A stretch of DNA of 64,000 bases from Patiria miniata (GCF_015706575.1 NW_024037056.1:1636109-1700108); one strand, 5' to 3'; counted from the first letter of the stretch, positions 1-15,000 are shown. Notes: generated from the letters alone by a model not told the origin. Program-made: numbers and translations.

Positions 1-3000
1 TCTTGGAGAAAGAGCTAACCAACACAAAAAGTAAGTTTTGGGGATTTGCTCTTTTCACGCTCCGCCATTGGGCATGCAGACCCTCGATCTGGCAACTTTA
101 CACAATAAAATAGCCGGTTCAGTGATCTGAACCCTGACACGGGAATCACTGAACCGGCTATATTTATTGTGCAAAGTTGCCAGATCGAAACTCTGCATGC
201 CCATGGCGGAAGTGTGAAAAGAGCGAATTACATACGTTATAGGCAGGTGTGGAATTATGGGAATTTTTTTTAATGGGAGACTTTTGAGACGTTGGTGGCA
301 GCAAACACACCAGTCCTTTTTAATTGTTTACGTCGTGTTTAAGCTGAAGCGTGCATGCTCAATATGACGCAAACAGTGAAAAAGGGACCGGTGTGTCTGC
401 TGCCACCAACGTCTCAAAAGTCTCCCATTGGCTCGTCTAGCTTCCAGACTTATTTTCTTGAAACTCAATGTATTTATTACTTTCCCATGACAGAGCCTGC
501 ACTCAAGCACTCCCTGTGACCTATGGGTTCTATGCACGACAGATCCAGCTAACTGCGCTTTGATGGTTGAAATAGAACAGCAATTGGCATGTTTTTCTAG
601 CATCAACGGACACTCTTTGAAAACATTGAACAGCTCAGTGGAACGATGTCTGCTATAGATTATTAGCCCTTAAATCATACCATTTCATGAAATTACATCA
701 AATGTAAATGATCATATGTGACCTAATCTGTCAAAAGCAGACGCTTCTGGGCAGAGGTTGAAATTAAGATAGGGCCAAAAAACGCTGAGGGAGTGATTTA
801 TTTCGATTTTCAAATTTTTGCATATTTGTAATCCTGAACATATCTAAATATACTATTAAAGTTTGAAACCCTAATTTGAACTCTAAATATAGTATTTTTG
901 ATGATTTTTTAAGGTATAACAGTAAAAGAAATTACTGTTTTGTGACGTTCGAGGCCATTTTCTCCGTTTTCTACTTTTCGACACAATGAACTTCAAAATA
1001 GCATAACTCTGCCCAGGAATGACCGATTTCAAAAACTAAACCACCTATTAAAAAGAAAAAGGACATGTTTTAACAATATGCAAAAATCTCATTTTTGACC
1101 TTTTGCCCAGAAAAGTCTGATTTTGACAGAACAGGTCACATATTTGCCTTTTAAGACTGCAAGTTTTCCTAATGTCATGGAATTGCGTTGTCTCTTTTTT
1201 CTTCAGCACGCATTGAGGGCACCCCGCCCCTGCTCTGTGTTCCCATCGTAGAGCCGTGCAGTCAGTCTGAATACCTGACGATATCAGTCGATATGCAGAC
1301 CGGTGCCTATCAGCCTTACATTGCACATGCCGGTAAGTTGACATTATTACCCCCGATTGTCACGCCAATAATCGTTTGGCAAACTCAAATGGTGACCGCT
1401 TCCTATCATCCTTGCATTGCACATGCCAGTAAGTTGACACCCCCGATTGTCAAGCCAATAATCGTTTTGGCATACTTACATGGTGACCGGTTCCTATCAA
1501 CCTAAAGCCCCAGTCAGTCACACATTTACAGTTTGGAGCTATGAATATCCACGGTTTACCAAGAATCAATCGATCGCGATGAACTGTGGAGGTTTGTGGA
1601 GAAATTGATTTTCTAAGAATGCGCTACGATTTCAGGATGGATAGCCATGACTGTCTTAAGGTTTCACTGCGAATACACAACAGTTTGCCAAGAATATGGA
1701 CGGATTGCTGAAAAATATTGACGGTATTACTATAAATAATGACATTAACGCCCCTGGATGTCTGCGATTGGGCCACGGATGGCCAAGGTTCTCCTACGAA
1801 TAAAGCGTGGATATTCGTAGTACAACCTTAGCAGAACCCTACCACATCTGGGCATATCCATAGGACATTCATAGCGAATTTTTTGAGATTTCTACCACGA
1901 ATGAGCTATGAATCTCCAAGAATATGTAGGAATAGCCACGAATAATACTATGAATCAGTATAGTTGTCCTACGGATGTTCTGCGGTTGCACCACGGATTG
2001 ATTTTCATGAGGTTTCACCACGGAAGTTGTGAACAGTTTAAAACTTCCGTAGCCCCTCCACGAATACCCAAGGAAGATGAGGGATAACCACAGATGTACT
2101 GAGGATGAAAATGGTACTCCCGCAGTTTATCACAAATTTCAAACCATGGAGTTCCGTAGCTCCAAACCATGAATGCGAGACTGTGGCTTTACATTGCACA
2201 TGCTTGTAAGTTGACATAATTACCCTCGATTGTTACGTCAATAAGCATTTTGGCACTATTTTCGTCCATACGCAGACCTTTTGTTTTGTTTTTGTTTTGT
2301 TTATATTGCAAAGCTGGTAGGTCACAAGAAATTAACGTGTCACTAGGAAATTCATTGACAAAATATGACAGAATCTTCACCCCCACTTGCCCCTCTCCAC
2401 CCAGGAGTATAAATGGGTACCGGCATTAGCTGGGGAGTAACCTGCGATGGACTAGCATCCCATCGGGGGGAATGGAAATATTATCAGTTGTTTCATGCCA
2501 AGGAAATGGTAGATAAAGCCATCCTGATGGGCCGTTTTGACTCTTGATCGATTTGATGTAACTTTTACTTTATCCACATCCGTTGCAGACGCAACGTTAT
2601 TGGAGGAGATGGAACATTGTTTGAACTGTGAACTCATCAAGCTGTACCAGTACATCACCAAACTAAGGTGAGAAGATTTGCACGTCCACGTTATCAAGAT
2701 CATGAGTATATCGTGTTTAGCACGAAAATGCTGCTGAATATTCATTGTGGTTTGTCATCTTTGAATTTTCATTACTTCAGATATTTCTAGTTAACCCGCC
2801 ATTGCAAACATACATTCTGCGCCAAGTAGTCCTTTCAGTCAAAATCAATCAAGTGACTGTTTTCAACCCTAAAGAGTTCCCGGCCCACATAAAGCAGGAT
2901 TGACTGGCTGGGACTGCTTAAGTAACTTGATACAGCTAAGCTTTGAATCCGGGAGAGTTACAAAACAGCTGTGACCACAACTTGCCTGCTTTGTCTGTTG

Positions 3001-6000
3001 ACCTAGTTTGACTAGTCACAGTGCTTGCTTGACATTATGATCTGACTCCTGGTGACTAGCCTTTGTTAAAAGTATAGCGGGGGAAGTGGAAGTGAAGTTT
3101 GACTGTCTGTGACTGCTTAAATAGCAGGAGGGTTGATGGTATGTAGGAATAGTAGTAGTTACCTGGAAACGGACCGACCGATTTCATGAGAATAAACCTC
3201 GCTCAAATTGAAGATATGGCTCATACCGAAAACCCTGTGAAATTATTTTGCAAAAAGAAATTTCAGTCGGAAAAAAAAAATTGGAGTCGATTTTAACCAG
3301 CTTTAACCAGCGCCAGGATTATTTTGACTTGAACGGACCCAGGTGCGGGATTGTTTTTCATGAACCTCGATGCCAGATGGGTTCAGGCTGTTATCTGCAG
3401 ATAGCACACCCTGATATTTCCAGCCTTGCTCGCTGTGAGCTGGCCGCAGACTGATATTTCCGGCCTTGCTCGTTGCCTGTTTATCCGTCATCCTTTCCGA
3501 ATACCGCAAAACCTTTGCGTGTATACACGTCATCCGACGTAAACTAGTAATAACCAAGCACACTTTTTAAGTTTGTTGGCAACAAGGACCACCAGTTACA
3601 AAGACCCGAAACTCTGCAATTTTATTGAAATGTTTGTTTTTATCTTACTACAGCTACATGTTGAGCATGCACCACTGTAAACAGTCTATTCAACAACTCC
3701 CCTGCAAATGTACCGACAAGCTCCCTCTAGTGGCCATATCGGCCGAGCACCCGCTGGCTAAGCTGTCGCAGAACAGACTCTACGTACATCTAGTCAAGCA
3801 CAAGAACTACTACGTGGTAAGTCTCGTGCGGCCAGCCCAGCTAGCTGCAGCTTGCACGATAGCGCCCTCTATCAAATAGGACCGGTCAGGTGACCGCACA
3901 TCAGGGAAACCCATGGTGCTCGCGAATCGCTAGATCAACAAACAAACAACGACAAACACTCGACATCTACAAACGGTTGGACCATGGATGGACATGTAGA
4001 AGTCTAGTCTTTAGCCATATTTTGAAATCACCTGACTTCACTCTCTTGTGCAAGCCACTGCCAAATATTGAAGAAAAGTCTCCTTTAAAAATTGAATTGA
4101 GTCTTCAAACTGGGTTGGTGAAATACTGAGGACGTTTTCTTTGCTGAATGACAGTTTTGGTGAAATTTGCTGGCTAAAGAGTGAGTTAAGTTGGCCTGAT
4201 CTTTTTTTGCATCGTCTTGAGCACTTAAGGCCCTAGTCCGGGCTTACCCTGTTCTATTTTTTTTACCCCTCATTTCTAGGTGGTAGAGTTCAACAGCATC
4301 AAGAACCAGACTAATCTCCAGACCAGCTATTACCTGTTCCACACCCGGCAGGCCGCGTTCTTCGATCAGTCAGCCGGGGAGGGCGTGCCGGCGCCCTCTC
4401 AGTCAGACTGGGACTCCGGAGAACCTTTCCTTGCGCCGCTTAGTCTGGTCCCTCTGGATTCAAAGAGCTGCAGCCATTACCCCGACACACTGGAGGAAGG
4501 TTGGTGACCAGACCGATCAATAAATTATTGGGGGTTTAGGCTAATCACTGAAAAAAATCAAAGTTTATGGTGTTAACTGCACTTTGTGGCAGTCATTAGG
4601 AAAGAATGCAAAATTGAACAAGTGGAAACTTGAGGCTGAACCTTGAGGTACCCCGTAAAATGTTTTAAAACCTCAAGGTATACCTCAAGTTACTGCCTGT
4701 TGAAACGTGAGGTTGAACCCTGAAGTACCTGGTAAAACCTCATAAAACATCGTAAAACATAAATTTCAACCTCAGTTTATTTCCTGTTGAACTCGAGGTT
4801 GAACCTGTTCAACTTGAAGTTGAACCCAGAGGTACTCCGTAAAATCTCAATAAACATCGTAAAACCTCCAGGTAAACCTCAAATTACTGCCTGTTTAACT
4901 CAAGGTTGAACCCTGAGGTACCCCGCTAAACCTCATAAAACTTAAAAAAAACCTCAAAGAAAACCTCAAATTACTGCCTATTTAACTTGAGGTTGAACCA
5001 CAAGGTATCCTGTGAAACCTCATTAAACCTTGTATACCTCAAGGTAAACCTCAACATACCACCTGTTTAACTCGAGGTTGAACCCCAAGGTATCCTGTGA
5101 AACATCATAAACCTTGTAAAACCGTTTAATTGGAGGTTGAACCCCAAAGTCAAACAAGACCTTGTACTGAGCCAACAGTGTATCAATTGTCAACATGAAT
5201 GCATGAATGTTAACGAATGTTTAAAAACCTTCTTTAATTTTGCAGCTGAGGAGTCGAACCGAAACAAAAAACGCAAGGTACGTCTGAGTAGGCTACTTGT
5301 TTGGAAGACCCAGTTTAACAATTCTTTTTAAAACAGGTCTTTGTTGCTGTTTTCGGAGATGGTCAGACTATAGACCTCATTTTTACATCACTGACTGACT
5401 GACTGACTCACTAACTCACCGTTACTTGTGAACCGGGCAGTGCTGTTGTATAGGATTACCTCAACACACCAATGAATGCGCTAATTCTAGCTCATTGTGT
5501 ACACAGATGCATTAAAAGTCTTCCAGTAAGTAGCCAGCCTGAATCAATTGAATAGAATTGTTGTTGGCTCTTAAAACACAAAAGTTGTTGGTTCGTTAAC
5601 AACTTCCATTTTTGTCCTCGCAACAGCTGGGAACATCCCTGACCAGTTTCAAGAAGCAACGCCTGGGCACTCACTGCGAGTACTTCCAGAGGGAGTTGGT
5701 GCACATCATTGCACTGTGCGACCGGAGGATACCTTTCATCTCACTGTGTGAGGAGGTGGGTGGGTCAATCCAGCGTTCCTACGCCCCCTGGCAAAGCCAG
5801 GAAAATCATTTCATTTCAATTAAACAGTGAGATATGTTAATGCTTGTTAATGATATCAGAAATGTATATAAATGTTTGGGTGCGCCACTCGTTGCTATAT
5901 CAGATTCGAACCAGCCAGCTGATCCTGCAAGCTCGGTGGTCGAGTGGTAATACGTCTGCACTAGTAAGCAGGAGGTCGTGGGTTCAAGTCCAACCTGAGT

Positions 6001-9000
6001 TAGCTTGTGATTTTTTTTAGGTGCAAACCCTCGGACAACACTGGGTTTACAGTGTTTCTAAAAATATTTTGATGTTTTTAAAAATAAGTTGGTAAAGGAC
6101 AAAACCCAAAATTGAATATTTAAAGGGAATATTCATCATTTGCTTTTGCTGTAATTTTCAGAAATGGATGGAATTGGGGGGTTGGAAATATATAGCAAAT
6201 ATAGTTACACTGACTTTTTTGAGGTTTTGGGTTCGAAAATGCTATAAAAACCAAGAAAAACAATCATTTTCCTGTAGTCTGGCTCCCTGACTCCATATAA
6301 GAAGAAACAGAGCAGTTTACATACATTGGGGAATTGTAAGGTCAGGGAACCAGTCTAGCTGGCTTGTACCCGTTCATAGGTGTGTAATCGATTGCAAACA
6401 AGTTCGATGGTCAATTGGGGCCAGTATTTGAAAAAAAGCCAGTTTTTTCCAACGCTGGTCGGCTGACCAGCGTTGGAAATTGATACAAAAATACCACTTT
6501 TCTTGAAAATGACAGTATACCAGGTGCCATGATTTTACAGGATGCTTCACACTGTCATTCACTAACAGTCCAGCAAGGTATTTCAAAATGATTTGGTAGT
6601 TTTATTTTTTGATGTTTGCAAATGTTGTATTTTCCCTTTAAGGACAAAACCCAATATTGAATATTTAACTTAACCTCAGCTTTCGTGAATTTTATTTCGT
6701 CAGCTTATGGAGCAGGGTATTCCATTCCAGGGTATCCAAGTAGAAGCGGAAGGCATCGGAATGGTGGTCAAGTTATGCAGGTAAACAAATATCTAGTTTG
6801 ATTTATTAACACTTGCAGATGGGGGAGCGGGAGGGGGGATAGGGCCTCCCCCCCCCCCCCAAGGTAATTTTTACAAAATAATTTAACCAGAGAAGCAACA
6901 AATTTCTTTTTGAATTTATGCTGCCGTCCAATCCTCCCCTTTCCATATCCTTGCACGAATTCATTTATTTATTTATTTATTTCTTCTTTATACTGGGTGG
7001 CCATTCAGTCCTTTTATCAGAACTGATCTTCCATGGGTCCCAGTAGGAGTAATACTACAATAAAACACGATTTGAACATTAAAATTGATAAAATCTCATT
7101 CTAAGTATATGTATGTATATTCGCATTGCACAGTATGAAACAAATTTTATTTTAAAATTGGAGAGCATGAAAATGGCCTTAAATAGCGTTCAAAGTTGAA
7201 CGTAACAATTAGCTGAAAATAAACATAAACATTAAAAGTCAATTTCATCCAGCAGCTAGTGCCCAGCAATAGGCACATTATTCAATCCCTCAGACATCAT
7301 TATTGTATATTTGATGATCAAAATTGAATTCATCAAATACTAGTTAAAAAACAAAACAATGGGAGAAAAAGGACCCCCCCCCCCCCGCGTCAAATTCAGG
7401 TCAACTCCCCAACCCTGCTGAAAAATTGTTGTAATCCTTAAGTATCTAAAATTGGCATTCATATTTTGAGCAGTGATTCTGATGTCCATATTTTGCACAA
7501 AATTTGCTTAAGCACAAAAACATCTTGCTTTAAAATCAGGTTACCGGCCAAAACTCCATGCGATTGTTATGCTAAGTAAACAACAGCTAAATACCAGTCA
7601 CAAGCAATGTACATCACATGGAGTTTTGGCCGGTAACCTAATTTTACTAAGCAATGTTTTTTCGTGCTTAAGCAAATTTTCTGCTTAAGCAAATTTTCTG
7701 CTTAAGCAGCTCTATGAAATTGGGCCCAGCAGGTGTAAGTCATATAGCCAGTGTGATGATTCCTAGAAGAGCTTGCACAGGAATTTCAGTGGAAAATACC
7801 TTATCATCTGCTGTGCTTGAAAAAAATAATGATGTCAATAAATGTTGGTCCATTCTGTTTGTGTTACAGCTTGCCAGCTATCGAGGGCATCTCAGAGGAG
7901 ACCAACATGTCGCTGGCCAACGCCCTCCTTGAATGTTCCTTCAGGTTGCAACTAAGGGGCAATTTATTAGCCTGGCAAGTTCAGGTAAAATGTCCGGGGA
8001 ATTTTTTTGTTTGTTTTATCCATGAAGAATGACAAACAATGAGAGTTACAAAGTGATAGCATTGTGTGGTCGAGTGAAGAAATACAGGGTGAGTAAAAAA
8101 AATGAAACCCAAATGTCGGGACCATTGTTTTAGTGGAGTTCTGCACGTAGCACTTTCAAAATCTAGGATATGAAAGCCCAATTCATAAGCTTTCTTTTAG
8201 TACAAGAATCATTCAAATCACTTATGTACTTTTCAAGTAATACTTTACATATGAACTTCAAATTTGGTATGTATATTGTTCTTGGTAATCCTAAGAAGCC
8301 TATTGCATTTGGGGCCGAAAGGTCAAGGGTCAAGGTCACAGTGGCTGAAACAATAGAAATTTTGTCAGCGCGATAACTTGAGAAATACTTTACATATGAA
8401 CTTCAAATTTGGTTTGTGGATTGTCCTTGGCAACCCTAAGAAGCCTATCGCATTGGGGGTCGAAAGGTCAAGGGTCAAGGTCACAGTGGCTAAAACAATA
8501 GAAATCTTGTATTTATTCTGAGATCGTAGGGATTAGGGAAAATTCATATAAAACCTACAGAAGACACTAATGCTGTCAATGAACGTTCCATTTGACCAAG
8601 GTACATGTAAGTTGATGTTAGAGTGGTGTTATGTCATGGAAACAGTCACGGTTGCGGGGCATTTGTGTTTGTAAACACACCTGACTTGTTGTTTTTTTTT
8701 TCACAGCTAACCTTTGGCAATTGTCCGGTGAGGAGCACGTCACCAAGGGAGCAAGGTAATGTTGTGCATCGGGTCGGGTTAACCAGGCCAATCCAACCCA
8801 AAACGTTAAAGATATAAACCGAATCCGAACCGAAACTGATCTTAACTTCCTAAAACCGACCCGACCTGACCCGACCTGACAAAAATTCAAGAAAACCGAC
8901 CCGAACCGACTTGAAAACAAACCAAGCTGGCTTAATCGACCCGACCCGACATAAAATCGCAAACTCAAAACTGAAACCAACCCGAATCGACCCGACTGAA

Positions 9001-12000
9001 ATGATGGAAAAACCGACCCGACCCGACATGACAATAATTCAAGAAAACCGACCCGAACCAACCCGAAAACGAACCAAGCTGGCTTAATTGACCCGACCCG
9101 ACGTAAAATCACAAACTCAAAATCAAAAACAACCCGACCCGACTGAAATGATGGAAAAACTGACCCGACCCGACCCGACCCGCAGTCAGTTTTGTTTTCG
9201 GGTCGGGTCGGTTTTGGTTTCGGGTTTGGTTTGCACAACATTAGAGCAAGGTATGAAGTTGTACAAAAACAAGAATGCAAAAACCCATTATATTGGTACT
9301 GTGTATGTAAGATTGACCTTTTTGACTTGTGGTTAACTTTTGATGGACTTGTGATCCATCACACATACCTCAACTGTAATACTGGTCTCAAGTAATTGAA
9401 TAAATTATGAAATATGAACATTTTTCTTCCGCAGGTTCGACGAGATGTTTGTACCTCACGTACAGCTCGACCAGCCCTGTCATCAACCACCTACTTCAGG
9501 ACTGGAAGGCCATTGGCATGCTGTATGGACCTGTCCAAGATCTAGCATCCGTGGTTAACGGTAAGAGTGCCAAGCCTAACCAAATAAAAGACCGATCTGT
9601 TAAGCCCCACCCCTTGATGTTTTGGGAGGGGGGTGTGGCCTAGTGGTTAGGGTTCGTGACTCACGATCAGAGGTTCAGGGGTTTGAATCCTGCCGCTGGC
9701 AACATGTTGTGTCCTTGGGCAAGCCACTTCACCCCACTTGCCTCTCTCCACCCTGGGGTTTAAATGGTTACCAGCATTAGCTTGGGAGTAACCTGCGATG
9801 GACTGGCATCCCATCCAGGGGGAATAGAAATACTCCCAGTCATTTCATCTCATAATTGTTTCATCTTATAATTATGATACATAATGAGTTTCTGTGGGGT
9901 TATTTGGCGAAAATATGTTCGGTTCAAATTGACAAGATCCATTTGAAAACAAGTGCAATCAGTTGGATTTTTCTTGGATTCAGTAGGTTAGGGGAAAAAA
10001 ACAAAGGTCAGTCTGCCTTTGGTACATTTTGCCAACCCTAATGTCATTTTCCTGTTTTTTTTTCATTAATTTTATGTTTAGATCCAGACCTGCCCCTCAG
10101 CGCGTTTGTAGAAGTCCGTAGTTTCACCTTTCAGAAGCTGGTCCTGACGTATGGCAGGGACAAGACAAGCACTGTGAGTAGTTCAGTCTTGTGCATGGGC
10201 TCCGTGCATAGGTTCCCCCTCACCTACTCACAAGAATTTGGTTCATACTTGGTTTGGTTGCGGTACCCGCTGCTATATCAGATTCCAGCATCTTTGTTCA
10301 AGAGGCCCTAAGGCCAAAAAAAAAAAGTCTCCGGTTTCTGGTATGGAGCTTGCCCAAAAAGTGGTGCGGCGACGCAGCTTTTTTTTACCTGATTTTTTTG
10401 CTTCAAATGTCGGCTGATGACTGTAAATGGTGCCCGACTAAACTTAGTGCAAATATATGGGAGTCCAGAGAGGCCACATAAAGCTTATTCTCGACCATAA
10501 CCCAATCTAAAAACATGTTAAAATTGTGCAGCAGCAGGATTCCAGTCAAACCAGTGAGTTTGGCGGTTTTGAGACATCATCTTTCATTGAAAAAAAAACT
10601 TTTTCATTTTGCCGACGCGCATGGCTACGGCGACGCACGCGCATACCAGAAACCGGAGACTTTTTTTTGTGGCCTAATCAGAAGCCATAAACCCAGGTTT
10701 GCAGAGTTGTTGATGTTGCTAACATCGTGACTTGGGGTATGATCCCTGGCTACTTGGCATTTACGAGTTCATGGCTTCTGACTAGCGCCCTTGACTGGCA
10801 TGGCTGACGAAGAAGGTTTAGGGAGTCCAAAGTCTGACAGGTTTCAGCCGACAGAGGACATTTTGAGAAGTTGGTACTCAATCCGTGCAAAAAAGGTGGT
10901 TGCATATTGAAAACGTGGCAATGCCGATGTGGTTGATTGATGCGAGGTCGGAGTTTTAAACACAGCCACCGTTTTAAAGCTCTGTCCACGGATCACAAAA
11001 AAGGTGTGCGTTCTTTCAGCAAAAGGAAAACAATTCACACACATCCTTATGTGATTTGTTGTCGTTTTGCTGAAAGAACACTGAACTTTTTGTGATCCGT
11101 GGACAGAACCTTAAAACGGCGGTTGTGTTTAAAACTCCGTAACTTGAAAAGTACATGAGTGATTTGAATGAAAAGCTACCACACGGCAGTACACTCAACT
11201 CGTTACCCCGCGGTTCAAACCCCGCGTAAATCAATTTCTTTGTTCAACTTTGAAAATTATATTAACAACCCTTGTCAGTTTCCCGTTGTGGCTTAATTTG
11301 AAAATATTGTTTTTCTGACGACAGGTGACTATTTTCTGGGATTCCCGGGAGTCCAGATTCCATCTGAGGCTGGCTGTGGTGGGGACGGCATGCTCCTCAA
11401 ACAGTCACTTGCTGGTCCACCATCAGCTGGAACATGAGTTCAACACTCACTGCAATCTCACAAGACTCATGCAGGTAAGAAATCTGCAATCTTAAAGGGA
11501 ATATACAACATTTGCAAACATTAAAAAACAAAACTACCAAGTTTGTAAGAAATACCTTACTAGGATGTTGGTAAGTGACAGTCTAAAGCATCCTGTAAAA
11601 TTATGGCACCTGGTGTGAAGTCATTCTCAAGAAAATAGTATTTTTGTATAAATTTCCAGCGGTGGTCGGCCGACCAGCGCTGGAAAAACCTAACTATTTT
11701 TCAACTACTGCTCCAAATGTACCTTTTTTTCAGTCCAAATTTTGTTTGCTATTGGTTACATGTTCATGAACGGGTGCAGGCAGGCCAGCTAGACTGGTTT
11801 CCTTACCTTACTATTTTCCGGCATCTATAAATTGATCCATTTCATCTTTAGTGGAGTCAGGGAACCAGACTATTTGAACATTTTTGTTTTTCTTGGTTTT
11901 TCCAGCATTTTCGAACACAAAACTTCAAACATGTCAGTGTAACAATTTTTGATCTATTATACTAACCCCTCAAATAGTTCATTTCTGAAAATTACAGCAA

Positions 12001-15000
12001 AAGCCAATGATGTACATTCCCTGTAAAGATGGAGAGCAAACCTTACTCAGCAAATTTCCTGCAAGTCTTGAAAAAAAAGCTTGGAATTCCCTCATTTTTG
12101 CTACTTCCCAGTCATCTTGACGTTAGGTTCTTGAAAGTATTATACAACATTTACCTTTGCGGTAATTTTCAGAAATGGATGGATTTGGGGGGTGAGTATT
12201 TTATAGCAAATATTGTTACACCGACCTGTTTAAAGTTTGGTTTTCATAGATGCTGGAAAAACTGAGAAAAAAAGCTTTTTTCTTGTAGTCTGGTTCCCTG
12301 ACCCTACTTTACACGAAACGGAGCACTTTGTAGACGTTGGGGAATTGTCAGGTCAGGGCACCAGACTAGCTGGCTTGCACCCGTTCACAGATGTGTAAAC
12401 TGATTGCAAATAAAATGAGACTAGTAAATTGGGGACAGTATTTGAAAAAAAAAAGTAAAAAAAATTTTTTTCCAATGATGGTCGGTAAATAGCCGTTCTG
12501 AATTTTGAGCACTCTAGGACTAGCTTTACTAGATTTTCATTTTCTTGTTATTGCTAGGTTAAAAAAATTGTGCAAATTATTATTTTTTGACAGAATATGT
12601 GCGACAGTCAGCAGCCGTTACAGGCCATCAGCAAGCTACCCATGGCACCGGCTCTCGGAGGCTTGTCATCTCATGTAAGGCATCAAACATAGCCGAGAAA
12701 CCAATGCCCGCGTCCTAATAATGGCTGCGGCTTTCAGTAACACATGCGGCTATGGTAGCCGCTAAAGCCGTTTCCCATACACATGTGTATTACTGCTAGC
12801 CGTAGTCAGATAACCAATGCCCACGTCCTAATAATGGCTACAGCTTTCAGTAACACATGCAGCTATGGTAGTGGCTAAAGCCGTTTCCCATACACATGTG
12901 TATTACTGCTAGCCATAGTCAGATAACCAATGCCTGCGCCCTAATAATGGCTACGACTTTCAGTAACACATGCAGCAATGGTAGCGGCTAAAGCCGTTTC
13001 CCATACACGTGTGTATTACTGCTAGCCGTAGTCAAGTAGCCAGGCCTTTCCTCTAGACAAAAACATATGGTCTATGAAAGCCCTTTTGATGGTGAATGTT
13101 AGGCCAAAAAAAAATAGTCGGTCTCTGGTCAGACCGAAGTTATGGAATTGATGCGGCGACACGTTTTTTTTTTTTTTCAGGCTTGTATTGTACAGACAAG
13201 GTGGGTACTATTTTGCTTTTTTGTGTCCTCATTATACATTGGTGTCCTCCATCATTTGCCTTGGTGCCCTTTATCATTTGCCTTGGTGCAATTTCCCCAT
13301 TCCTTGGTGCTCCTTGGTACAAAAATTTGAGGAGGCGCAGCAATAGAGGGCGCTGTTGTAGCTTCCGTGTTAATTTGAAAAAAAAAAAAGTTGACGCGCA
13401 TGATTAAAAACAACTTGGCGCTGACCAGAGACCGAGTATTTTTTTTTTTTGCCTTATAAAGGTAGAATGGACCATTTGTCATTCTTGCATTTTTCTCGTT
13501 GGAAGCCACAAAAGTGCTCAAAATGCAAAGATGGGTGCTTATTAACTAACCTGATGAAATGTTTGCTCTGTGAATACTGTATATTTTGAGAAAACACGAT
13601 ATTCTGGATCTCGATTTCAATTCAAAATTTGCAGAGTCCTAATTTGAATTGCGCCCTCTTGTGACACAATCCCCAAATCTGCATTTGGGACATGATTCTT
13701 GTTCAGCCGATTGTAGCTACGTGATGTCACACACTGAACTGACGAATAATAGCAACCGCTTGTGCGTCGTGTCAACGCTTGCACCCATTCACGGATTTGT
13801 CCAATTACAAACTACAAACAGAAATTTCCAAAAATGTGTCACATGACACATCTTTGGAAATAACCTTCTTTTATTTCTTTTATTTTCAGCATGCCAGAAG
13901 GAATAATATCACAGGGGGTTTAGTGTCAATACTATCTTTAATCCAAGTAATCTTTTTAACAATAAAGAAATAGAGTTGTCTGATAGTTCATCCTTAGCAA
14001 GGACTTCTTTAGAAGCAAAAAATAGTTGTGATTTTAGCTTCTTGCAGGTGTAACCTATTGACTTTATCGGTTACTTTTTGGATAACATGCAAATGGTCCA
14101 TGTTACCTTTAAAGTTTGAGAAATCGATACGAAGACATCTTGTTGAAAAATGTTTAAAAAGTAGTGTGAAAATCCTTGTTTAAGCCTGGAAAGAAAGATT
14201 TCTGGGGTAATCAGTAGGAGTGAACAACACGTTTGACCTTTGACACGGTGTGAGCATCATGTGATTTGTTTTCATCCAATCACTAACCAGAATTCATCTT
14301 TGGCATGTTGATAGGCGCAGGTCCCGTCCCACACGTTTCTGGTCATCCCGCAGTCCAGCATTCACATACGGGTCTTCTTCCGTAAGAACTTCTGCCTGGA
14401 CATCCTGTGCAAAGGCAAAAACACCGTCACCATTCGAGGTAAGACAAAAGAAACAAAAATGGATGTGAGATGTTCAGATTTTATCGTAAGTTAAAAATCT
14501 GACATTTCCATCTCGAAGCATTGGCGTCCTTTAAAAAATGGTTCTGCCATGATCAAAATTTGTGACCATTAACCCTCCTGCTATTTAAACAGTCACAAAC
14601 TGTCAAAACTCGCTTCCACTTCCCCTGCTATACTTTTAACACAGGCTAGTCACCAGCAGTCAGATCGCTTGTCAAGCAAGCACTGTGACTAGTCAAACTG
14701 GGTCAACAGACAAAGCAGGCAATTTGTGGTCACAGCTGTTTTATCACTCACCGGGAGTCAAAGCATAGCTGTATCAAGTTACTTAAGCAGTCCCATCCAG
14801 TCAATCCTGCTTTATGTAGGCTGGGAGCTCTTAACTGTTGAAAACAGTAACTTCATTGATTTTGATTGAAAGAACTACTTTGCACAGAATGTATGTTTGC
14901 ATAAGTGGCTTAAAGTTATACGATATGTATATTTCAGGTTATTTCAATCAATATGCAATTTGTGGCTTATTTTTTTGTTTTTGTTTCTCATCTTTATATG

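Noticed and set aside
5925-6000. Possible tRNA-Leu gene
   Set aside because: A-box and B-box are present but the acceptor stem does not pair well and the same sequence occurs as truncated copies elsewhere; it is a SINE head.
8618-9280. 220-residue open frame on the minus strand
   Set aside because: Made of the repeated ACCCG-rich element; the translation is Arg/Gly/Ser/Phe-rich and repetitive, with no splice or family support.
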